A stretch of DNA of 64,000 nucleotides, taken from Megamerina dolium. Lineage: Eukaryota; Arthropoda; Insecta; Diptera; Megamerinidae. A program made the position numbers and the translations under genes. The stretch is from positions 21,545,253 through 21,609,252 of the forward strand of contig OY978525.1 of assembly GCA_963854835.1 (NCBI GenBank). Direction: 5' to 3'. Under the pieces are notes generated by a model that was given only the letters and a program-made list of their open reading frames with translations, was not told the DNA's origin and did no database searches. This document shows, in pieces, positions 25,306 through 35,400 of the stretch (the first letter of the stretch is position 1; every line of letters starts with the position of its first letter).

Positions 25306-27190
25306 TGATGATACATGCACACGGTGGACACATATATCCCACTCCATGACTACTGCTGCTGAGGAGGTAATCGGTTACTACCGGCCTCTGAGGAATGAGT
25401 GGTATGATCAGGAGTGTCGCGACGCTACCGCAGAGAAAGACGCCGCCTACAGAAAAACCCTGCGTGCAGGCGCAACGCGAGCTGTTCAGGAGCGGTACAG
25501 AGAAAAAAGGAGTGCAGAGAGACGTCTTTTCAGGCGCAAGAAGAGGGAGTTGGAAAGACGCGAGTGTGAGAAGATAGAGATGTGTACCGACAAGAATGAG
25601 ACTCGAAAATTCTTCGAAAATATCAAGCGCCTGAGTGGCGTTTTAAATCCCGGATTTCGTGATGGAAATGGGAATCTGGTTACAGATATCCAGAGTGCAC
25701 TGAGCTTATGGAGGGAACACTTCGCCACGTTACTGAATGGCGATGCTACGAACAATTCCGCCAGTGAAGGAGATTGCCCGATAACCCCAATTACAGATGA
25801 TGGTGTTGATGTTCCACCACCCGACTATGACAAGGTTGAAACGGACATGTCAAGGCTGAAGAACAACAAAGCTGCAGGTGCTGATGGCCTGCCTGCCGAG
25901 TTGTTTAAGATCGGAGGCGATGAGCTGCTCACCCGCATGCACCAGCTCATAAGCAGAATATGGTCGGATGAAAGCATGCCTGATGATTGGAGGCTCAGTG
26001 TTCTCTGTCCTGTACATAAAAAAGGAGACCCCACAATTTGCGCCAACTACCGTGGAATAAGTCTCCTGAGCATCGCGTACAAGGTTCTATCGAGCGTACT
26101 GTGTGAAAGGTTGAAGCCTATGCTCAGCAACCTGATTGGACCGTATCAGTGTGGCTTCAGACCTGGTAAATCCACCATCGACCAGATTTTCACACTGCGC
26201 CAAATCCTGGAGAAGACCCAAGAAAAACAGATCGACACACACCTCTATGCAACAATGTCTGAGTTCGGTATTCCTGCAAAGCTCATTAGACTTTGTAGAA
26301 TGACACTGCATAACTCCCGTTGTGCAGTGAAAATTAGGAAGGATCTCTCCGCACCGTTTAATAAGTGTCATGCCGTTAGCGTATGCCGACGATATTGACA
26401 TAATCGGCATGAACACGCGAGCAGTCAGTGCAGCATTCTCAGAGTTGGAAAGAGAGTCGCGTCGGATGGGTCTCACGGTGAACGAGGGCAAGACGAAGTA
26501 TCTAGTGTCAACAAACAAAGAGTCCCGGCGTCTTGGACAGCACGTCACTGTTGACAACTACGCTTTTGAAGTAGTAAGGGACTTTGTCTATCTTGGAACC
26601 AGCATTAACAGCAGTAATGACGTCAGCTTGGAGATCATGCGTAGGATAACTCTTGCTAACAGGTGTTATTTTGGGCTGAGTAAGCAATTGAGAAGTCGAG
26701 CCCTCTCTTAAAGAACGAAAACTATACTCTACAAGTCTCGCATCATGTCCTAACATATGGCGCTGAATCCTGGACAATTTCCACCTCGGATGAGCGAATG
26801 CTTGGAGTTTTCGATAGAAAAGTCCTACGCAAGATCTTTGGACCTATTTGCGTTGGTGGCGAGTACCGAATAAGGTACAACCATGAGCTGTACGAGCTGT
26901 GTGCCGATATTGACATAGTAAAGCGCATCAAAATCCAGCGGCTGCGCTGGCTAGGTCATGTCGAGCGAATGGAAGAACACGCTCCAGCTAAGGAGGTGTT
27001 ATATTCGGAACCCGCTGGAGGACGACGCAGAAGAGATAGACGGAGGTGGAAAGACAAGTACTGGAGAACCTGACGGCGCTTGGAATTTCTAACTGGAGCC
27101 AGCTAGCGAAGAACAGAGATGGCTGGCGAAGCATGTTATTTTCGGCCTAAATTGATATTCGGTTGTTATGGCCACATAAGTAAGTAAGTA
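25306..27190 (+). mobile_element. 5'-truncated RTE-like LINE, copy 2
   Basis: Homology to the LINE at 11005-14328 starts at about 12283 of that copy, so the whole endonuclease and 5' region are absent, as expected from incomplete reverse transcription. The 3' end TTATGGCCACATAAG is followed by a clean (AAGT)n tail, whereas the first copy has AAG units. Nucleotide identity to copy 1 is visibly very high along the shared part, so both are fairly young. Confidence 0.85.
25346..27073 (+). pseudogene. LINE reverse transcriptase remnant (motifs A and B deleted)
   Basis: The frame 25346-26398 carries the RT fingers (KAAGADGLPAELFK, ANYRGISLLSIAYKVLS, GFRPGKSTIDQIF). It then jumps directly to MSEFGIPAKLIRL because about 30 bp that hold motif A in copy 1 are missing near 26247. 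A second deletion of roughly 135 bp at about 26361 removes motif B (GFRQGDSLS). The YADD motif survives in another frame (26370-26711). Further damage includes a nonsense codon at 26709-26711, a 4-bp loss near 26747, and a small deletion in the basic tract near 27035. The C-terminal block RLRWLGHVERM is at 26798-27073. It cannot encode an active enzyme. Confidence 0.88.
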
Positions 27191-27263
27191 AGTATATAGT
27201 ATATGTATATTGTATATATACAGGTGCGTAATTGAAGATGGATGGTATTGACCGGGAATTGAA

Positions 27264-27298
27264 ACTACTATTACTACTACTACTACTAATAATACTCA

Positions 27299-27361
<63 letters not shown>

Positions 27362-27376
27362 TACTACTAATACTCA

Positions 27377-27417
<41 letters not shown>

Positions 27418-27540
27418 ATACTCATACTACTACTACTACTACTACGACTACTACTACTACTAATACTCATACTACTACTACTACTACTACTACTAATACT
27501 ACTACTTCTACTACTACTACTACTACTACGACTCACTACT
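27264..27540. repeat. (CTA)n trinucleotide microsatellite, ~275 bp
   Basis: An imperfect CTA/ACT repeat is interrupted by regularly recurring AATACTCAT, TTC and CGA variants. It produces long Leu/Ile-rich and Ser-rich open frames on both strands that are compositional artefacts. It lies about 75 bp after the AAGT tail of the LINE copy. Confidence 0.95.
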
Positions 27541-27651
27541 TTGTATACGTGTTAAGAGTGCACGTACATATGTATGCTTGGCGCTCTTGTGATATAAAGC
27601 TTAGATCAAACTTTATTTGATTGACTTTGAAATTATACGATGGTATATATG

Positions 27652-28013
27652 ACTAGGTATGTAAAAAAAAAAATATGTGGTACTTAAAGCCCCATTGGCC
27701 GAGCTTCTCTTCCATTACTGTCGTGTGTCTTAAATTTGGACAGTATTAGAAGGGACCTACTTATTTTAACCGGTTCCGAACGGCAGAACACTTGTGACAT
27801 CACTTTTTCTGAGCTTTGTTACAGAGTTCTTTTAGAAGCTTTTTCATGGCAAGTTGTTACTGCCAATTGCTTGCCGACAGGTGGGTACCATTCGAAAGAA
27901 AAATCTTATCGATATTAAATTTGTTATGCATCAGCCGGGGATTGAACCACGACCTACAGATCAGAAAGCGAACACACTAACCACTGAGCTACGGCACCCA
28001 CACTAGGTATGTA
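27652..28013 (-). mobile_element. tRNA-headed SINE with 12-bp target duplication
   Basis: The insertion occupies 27664-28001 and is flanked by the perfect direct repeat ACTAGGTATGTA at 27652-27663 and 28002-28013. On the minus strand the 5' end reads like a tRNA. An A box TAGCTCAGTGGTTAG lies at 27977-27991 and a B box GGTTCAATCCC at 27938-27948, spaced as in a pol III type 2 promoter. The acceptor and T stems do not pair well, so this is a tRNA-derived head rather than a working tRNA. A ~270-bp unrelated body follows. It ends at a run of T on the element strand (A-run 27663-27673 on the plus strand), which is unlike the usual A-rich SINE tail. SINEs move with the help of a LINE; which partner is used here is unknown. 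Confidence 0.82.
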
Positions 28014-28106
28014 CATAAGTATAGTTATTTTATAGTAATTTCTTTTACATTACAACACCCAACATTATTCTTATGATTTATTTCATTTCATTTATTTGGT
28101 CTTATA

Positions 28107-29427
28107 TTTTTATACCCTGAATAATGCAATATGCATTATATTCATTTCGGTCAGATGTTTGTGTCCACTTGAAGGAATCTCCGGAGATATAGACATGGAT
28201 ATATATTCGTGATCAGCGTCGATTAAATTTTCGATTTAACGATGTCCGTCCGTCCGCCTGTCACCTGGCTGGTTCGCACGATAACTTGAGTAAATATTGA
28301 GCTATTTCGACGAAATTTGGCACAAGTAACCTATGATTCAAGGGTACGGAGAGGATTGATATTGGGCATGATCAGTCAATAGCCACGCCCACACCAAGAA
28401 TTCAAAGCGACTAACCTCGGAATTTTCAAAATCTTTAACTTGCTATAACTCACATAATATACCACTTGGGACTACAATATTTTGCACATAGAGTTATATT
28501 ATACTACTTTATAACCTCGCCAAAAGTGGGTGAGCCACGCCTACTTTCTAGCGTAGCTCCCATACAAAGTGTCTGTACTTCTTTTAAATTGAAACTGCTG
28601 TAACTTCTACAATCTTCTGTCTAGAATAACCATAATTGACAGTTAGATTAATATCATAGTCATAAATAATATGGCAGAAAATCAGTGTGCCACGCCCACT
28701 CCTTCATGGGTCTCCCATACAAAGTCGAGGGAATTAAACTAAAACTTTTAAGCTCCATAACTTACAAACCATTTAGCGTAGGACAACCAGATTTAAGGTG
28801 TAGATTAGTATTGTAAGAGCAAATATCCCACAAGAAATGGGCCAGCCACGTCCATTGTTTATAGTGGCTCCCATACAGGATGACTGAATTTCTTTTAAAT
28901 TGAGATAGCTGCAGCTTCTGTAATCTTTTGTCTAGAACAATTATAAATAATACTCAGGTTAATATGGTATTAGGAAATAATTTGGCAAAAAATCAACATG
29001 CCAGTCCCACTTCTTAATGGGGCTACCATACAAAGTTGCGAAAATGTTCAAAAATTTAAATCGCTATAACTTACGAACTATTCAACGTAGGACAAACGAA
29101 TTTAAGGTGTGGATTAATATTGGAAAATTAATTGGATTTACAAGAAAGAGGTAAGCTACGCCAACTTTTTATATAGCTCCCATACTAAGTCTCGGAATTA
29201 TCTTCAAAACCTCCTTTAAATTATCCCTTTTAGAACTCTCATAACATACAAGGTACTTCGTCAAAGTCAACCATATTTCGGGTGTAAATTAGTAGTATAT
29301 GCAAAAATTGTTTTTCAAAAAGTGGAAATAAAAGAAAAAGATGGATATTCGAGTAAACTTTTTATATATGAATCTACATATGCAGGGTATAATTTGGTCG
29401 GCCCCAGCCGACTGTAAGGAGATTTTT
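28107..29427 (+). mobile_element. TIR/hairpin repeat family, copy 4 (two modules)
   Basis: Its 5' end is TTTTTATACCCTGAATAATG (one change in the subterminal repeat). The microsatellite is contracted to GTCCGTCCGCCTGTC (near 28245). Modules start near 28768 and 29083. The 3' subterminal repeat ATATGCAGGGTATAA is near 29379 and the hairpin GTCGGCCCCAGCCGAC at 29397-29412. Length is about 1.32 kb. Confidence 0.8.
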
Positions 29428-31895
29428 ATTTTATGTTTCTTTCTTGTTGCACACAAACTAAATTAAATATAAATAAATTACGTGTTTGCGAGATATATAA
29501 TTGGATGCTTGTATATTCATAAATCAAAATTTATTAACATAGGTGGTTCTTGGCTATAAAATATTGTATGCAAGTAAGTACGTGCTTTAGCTGAAATATC
29601 TATGTTACATTTCAAATTTTAAATAGTATTACAATAAAAGTTACAAAAACAAATTTTATTTTATTTATTTTAGTTTCTTAATATGGTATTTTCTTTATTT
29701 GTCCAACACTTTTAAAAATCCGCATTTCAACCTGGTTCATGGAAATCTCAAAGGTATATTTGTAAGTGTATGTACGTACATGTTGCATATTTTATTAGAA
29801 TTTCAAATGGATGTACGAATATATTTTATTAAATTTATGCTAACACTACATTAAAATACATACAATGCGATTCAAGTATAATGGAAGTATTTTGGCAAGT
29901 TTCATTCAACCACTAAGATAAGGATGAATATTAATTGAATTTGATGAACTTTATAGTGCATTTAGTGGTTATGCTAACATTTTAGTGATTTCATAATATG
30001 CGTTTGAAGAGCAAAATCTATGAATACAAAGAGATTTGATTTGATGAAATGGGTGCATATTGGTTAACAAAAAAAATTGGTTTTTAATTTTTACAATGCA
30101 TACAAAAAACTAACTTCCAACAGTTCATAACAAACTTCATCCTGGCAGCTTACAACCTTTCTGTGCAATATTTAATAAATAGCCTTGACTCGAGGTCAAA
30201 GTTCTAAAAAATGGGGAGGCAAATCGACATATAACACTACAACTGCTCAATAGTTGCCCTTAGTAGTATAAAAAGAGTTTAGTTTACTAAAGACTTTCAC
30301 GAAAATCCAGGGTAAATGCAGGGAGGAAAATTTAATGAGAGTCACCCATGTAAAATATCGATCCAGAGCTGTTGATGCAGCAAACCTGAAGCTGTTTTTG
30401 TCAGCTGTTTTCTGTCCTTTTCGCTTCAACTTATAATATTTGGAACATTCTAGGCTGCTTGTGATCGATAATGTGTTCCATATGTGTCACTTGATTGGTT
30501 GGAGGGGTGATCTGTGAGAAAAATTATGAATTTAAAAAAAAAGTGTAGGTTTTAGGAGAAAAAGTAAAATTGATATTTATCGTATGACTAGCATATTGAT
30601 TGAATATTATCAAATTGAATCTACTCAAAAACACTAGTTGCAGTTGAAAGTTTGAAATTGTGATTATTTCATTAGTAATAATATATGTAAATATCTACTC
30701 AGCATTTAATATGAAAACTGTTGAAAAAAGGAAAATTCATATTAATATCACTTAGCTGGTGTTTATTTATGAAAACCTTGTCATTAAATACGCCGATGTG
30801 AATTTGTTGATTAATGCATTAAAAACTTATATATCCTGTACTTATTTATTTTTCACTTAATTTAATAATGTAAAGTGAGAAAGATTTTTTTGCTCTATTT
30901 CAATGACATCCTCTGAATTTAATATAAAGTGATTTGATTGATGATGAAAACAGTCTACGTCGAATTAATAAGTATTTATTTCCGTCATGACTAAGCCTTA
31001 TCGATAAGTAGTAGATATTTCCTAAAATGATTCTTACTTAGGCTGCCTTGGTATATTATCGTATACTATGTATATGAACACAATACATTGCCTTTATGAT
31101 TTCATTCAGACCGAAGCATCGTAAATGATTATTAAAAGTGTGGTTGCAGATTTAAACACTCACACGTTTTCACTTGCGGTATACATCATATTTTATTCAA
31201 ATAATATTCCATCTATACTGTATTTATTCATTTCCATTCTTGATTATTGTGTTCTAGACAACTAAATGTGCTTACCTACTATAATATAAGATTGGGAAAT
31301 TTTCCAAATTCTTATACAAAATTTCACTCTTAATTTAATATTTATTCCAAATGATGGAATCATATAATAGAAAAGTTAGAAATAAAGGAATATTATATAT
31401 ATAATACTTATACGTACGTACGTTCACAGGTTCACAGGTTCATAATACAACTAAGTTCATATATATGAATGTGTTTCATATACATGAAATACACTTTTAT
31501 CTTATAACAAACAATCTTGGTATTCAGATGGATGTACATGTATGCTCATATTATATTTACTACTATTTCATAGCGAAATAATTGTACATTAGTTCCATTC
31601 AAATGTAGAATATTATGATTATTTTTAGTGCATAAAAGGTGTAAACAACTTTCAAGATCATACTTTTGTATTAGACGAGGTTTTTATCTCGTTTTGTCTA
31701 TTTACGAATTTATCGGTTCGTTGGTAAAAATGATCTCTTGTGCTATTTATCAGCTGTATAGCTCCATAATTACTTTTAGCTCTTCGAGCGATGTGTATAA
31801 AAATTATTTTCTTAAAATCTAATGTATCTATTGAACAGTTCCAATATACATAGTTAAATAACATACATGCACATATTTATATGAGCGTATGTTTT
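29428..31895. other. AT-rich stretch before the BEL element
   Basis: No gene recognised. Minor features are an ACGTACGTACGTT patch followed by a duplicated TTCACAGG at about 31412-31441. Open frames at 30247-30429 and 31628-31864 have no recognisable domain. Confidence 0.5.
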
Positions 31896-31900
31896 CTACA

Positions 31901-32304
31901 TGTCATATTTTAAGTCTTAAATATGTTTGTTATTAAATATTACGCTTGGCAACCCAGATATGGAAACCACAGTTTTGTACCTATTCCTTATTGAGTTTAC
32001 GCTCTTTCGTTTCTCTCCTATTTGAGTGATGTTCTTAGAGTAAATGCTCATCGTTGATCGTTAATTCTCTCTGTACTTATATTTCTCTATTGTAACACAA
32101 GTCATTTATTTAGTTGATATAATTCGGTCATTTCAATTTTGCCTATTGGAAAATAAGGAAGGGGTACAAAACTGCGGTAAGTAACTGTACTATTATATTA
32201 ATTTACATTTACCTTTAACTCAATTGATTACAGAATAAACTTACAAATTCAACAAATTGTTTGTATGTTCAACGCAAACCCCTCCACTAGTCGCGCCTAC
32301 GACA
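31901..32304 (+). repeat. BEL 5' LTR (404 bp)
   Basis: Identical to the 3' LTR except at 32031. It carries the promoter and polyadenylation signals of the element. Candidates visible are an initiator-like TCATTT at 32128-32133 and an AATAAA at 32235-32240; both are inferred from sequence only. It also contains a consensus intron-like segment (separate entry). The bases after the LTR (TCTTTATTCGCAG) do not begin with TGG, so the tRNA primer is not evident. Confidence 0.95.
32177..32233 (+). other. 57-bp GT-AG intron-like segment inside the 5' LTR
   Basis: It starts GTAAGTAACTG (perfect donor), is AT-rich throughout, has a TTTAACT branch-like motif and ends TTGATTACAG. Length and composition match the small introns typical of flies. 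An AATAAA begins two bases into the following sequence. The same segment sits in the 3' LTR at 38273-38329. No splicing evidence is available, so function is inference. Confidence 0.5.
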
Positions 32305-32406
32305 TCTTTATTCGCAGTTTTTTTGTGAATCTGTATTTGCAGTTTGGCAAATCTTAGTTCACATCTTTAGCGAATTCTAATTCACAGTATTTGTGAATAA
32401 ATTGAA

Positions 32407-35400
32407 ATGGAAAACCAGGAAGCATCATCAGTGGAGCTACGACGTAGCCCACGTTTGCATCCAGAAGAGAGGATGACAGCTGTAGTGGGTTTAGCTGAAG
32501 GACAAGCCAATGTCACTCCTACTGCCAGCGCAGCCACCGTCATTAGCGTTGTCACCTTAAGCACAGCTGACATCACCACCACTTCCACTGTCACAGCCTC
32601 CGCCAGTCAGATACCACCGCCAGTATCGACAGCACCAGTGGGTACAGTACTAGAGATGCAGCGACAAATTGCCATGCTTCAGGGGCAGCTGAGTGAGGTT
32701 CAGGTAAAATTAATTGACAAAAATCGCCATTGCCAATGGCTAGAAACGGCGCTACATAGTTTAGCACCTTCCACTACTACTACCCAAGTTTTCGCGACTA
32801 CAACGCCAATCCTCTCATCGCCTTTAGTACCACCGGCATATAGCCTAATAAATTCGCCAAGCGTTTCTTATGTGGTAAACCCGACCGTTAACCCAACAAC
32901 AAATACATTCGTGAACAGTTACGCAGATGCGATTGCGAACGGTAACGTACATGCTGTGACTTCGGTGAACGCAAGCAGCGCTGCCTCGCAGCAAACGTCT
33001 GCGACAGATAACAGTTACATTTTTTCTCCTCTGCCGTCGGCAGCTGCAAACGTCAGCCTCTCGTCAGCATATTTAACTATGAGCCAAGCGTGTATTACTG
33101 CAAAACCGAATACGACGCCGCCATTAATTTCGTGTTCGGCCTTTAATAATTCTACGCATATGCCGGCAACTGATCCAAATAATTTCTCGTTTTTTGGAAG
33201 TTCTGTGACAACGCCGAGAAAATTACAAGATTTGCCTGAGTTCAGCGGTGAGCCAGAAGATTGGCCAATTTTTTATGCTTCTTACGTTCAGTCAACTTTA
33301 GCGTATAGTTACACTAATTTAGAGAATAATCAGCGATTACAGAAAGCTATTAAGGGTGAAGCGCGTGATGTAATTAAATCACTTTTAATTCATCCGGATA
33401 ACGTCAGTGCCGCTATAGAACAACTTCGGTTTAGGTTTGGGCGTCCTGAACAATTAGTTCAAAGCCAGTTACGTCAGGCGAAGGATTTGCCTAATATTTC
33501 AGAAAATACCTTAGCCAAGTTAGTGCCCTTCGCTACTAAAGTAAAAAATTTATCGATATTCCTTCAATCAGTTAATGGACAACAACACATTGCAAATCCT
33601 ATGCTATTGGAGGAATTAGTAACGAAGCTACCGATGAATAGGAGGCTAGATTGGGCCAGAGTTGCCGCCTCGATACAGCCGTATCCGACCATCGTGCATT
33701 TCAGTGCTTGGGTGAGCGAACTTGCCAATTTAATTTGTACGGTGCACGATGTTGACAACAAAGAGCAAAGGCGACGCTTAGTGATGCATGCTTCCGAAAA
33801 GCATTGTTCAGGTACTACAGGTACTAGTACATTAACGTGTCCACTATGTCAAGGTCAGCATAAGCTGCAAGATTGTCGTTGCTTCCAAAACGCTACAGTG
33901 CCTGATAGATGGAACTTAGTAAAACAACATCGAGTTTGTTTCTCGTGTCTAAACGTGGGTCACACCACACGAAATTGCCGCTATAAGAAGCCTTGCTCAA
34001 AAGAGAATTGCCAACGTAGACACCACAGCCTCTTGCACGAAATTACTGCTACAAATACGGCTAGCATGCGCCAAGAAGAGCGAGAGGGTCCTCGTGGTAG
34101 CATATTGAGCTGTGCAACCGTCAATAGCACTAAATCAAAGCTACTTTTCCGAGTGTTACCTGTAACATTGTATGGTAAGAAGAAGCGTATCGATACATAT
34201 GCCCTATTGGATGAAGGCTCGTCAATCACAATGCTAGATAGCGAACTAGCCAAGCAATTAGGAGTGCACGGACGTCAACAACACTTAAATATCCAATGGT
34301 TCGGAGGAAGGGAAGCGCAAGAGCCTGCTCAAGTATTCAATATTGAAATAAGTGGAACCGGGAAAAACAAACGCCATCTCTTGCGCAACGTATATGCCGT
34401 AGCTAACCTAAAACTACCTATGCAGAGTCTACACAGCGACGATTTAAATAGTAGTGACAAATCGATTTCGTCGCTTCCCCTTCAGCCATACTCCGACGTT
34501 GTGCCAAAGCTTTTAATTGGTATTGATCACACGCATCTAGGTTTACCAATGGTCACTAAAATGGCGAGCGATCAAGGTCCATATGTTTGTAACACTAAAC
34601 TAGGTTGGGTGGTTTTTGGACCAACCAGTGGGGCTCCATTAGCCACACACTCATGTCTATTCGTAAGTACTCCAAATGAAGAAGACATACATCAGCTTGT
34701 GACCGACTATTTCAACATTGAGAGTCTTGGAGTGAGGCCATCTGTGCCAGTCGTAAGTATTGATGACAGCAGAGCAAAACATATACTCACGGAAACAACA
34801 AAGCGAGTTAATGGCCGTTTTCAGACAGGCCTTTTGTGGAAGAACGATGACATAGAATTGCCAGACAGTTACCCTGCAGCTCTGAAGAGACTTAGAGGCA
34901 TCGAGAAGAAAATGAGCTGTGACGCCACATATGCTGCCGCATACAAGGATATTATCAAAGGATATATCGACAAGGGCTATGCTCGAAAGTTGCCTCAAGA
35001 AGAAGTGGTTATGGCGTCCTCAAGAAAATGGTACCTACCGCATTTCGGCGTCCGCAATCCAAATAAACCGAAAAAATTACGCCTAGTCTTTGACGCAGCT
35101 GCACAAGTCGACGGAGTGTCTCTTAATTCAGAATTATTGAAAGGACCACAGCAGTATACATCATTGCCTTCAATATTGTTTAATTTTAGACGTGGCAAAG
35201 TCGCAGTTACAGCCGACATCAGAGAGATGTTTCATCAGATACTCATACAACCTGATGATAGATACGCACAACGTTTTCTTTGGCGTGATGGTGACAGTAA
35301 GAAGCAGCCAGAAGAGTACGAGATGAAGGTCATGATATTTGGTGCCGCGTGCTCACCTTGCTCAGCCCAATATGTGATGAAGTTAAATGCCAGAGAGCAC

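Noticed and set aside
24592..25349. Open frames of 82-101 codons within hairpin-family repeats
   Set aside because: They shift or break between copies and follow the repeat structure, so they are not genes.
27147..27555. Long Ser-rich and Leu/Ile-rich open frames
   Set aside because: They are translations of a (CTA)n microsatellite on the two strands.
27938..28001. Possible functional tRNA gene on the minus strand
   Set aside because: A and B boxes are good, but the acceptor stem and T stem do not pair, and a 12-bp target duplication encloses a longer unit, so it is a SINE head.
32305..32360. Primer-binding site of the BEL element
   Set aside because: The sequence directly after the 5' LTR does not start with TGG, and the first TGG lies about 40 bp away, so no tRNA match is claimed.
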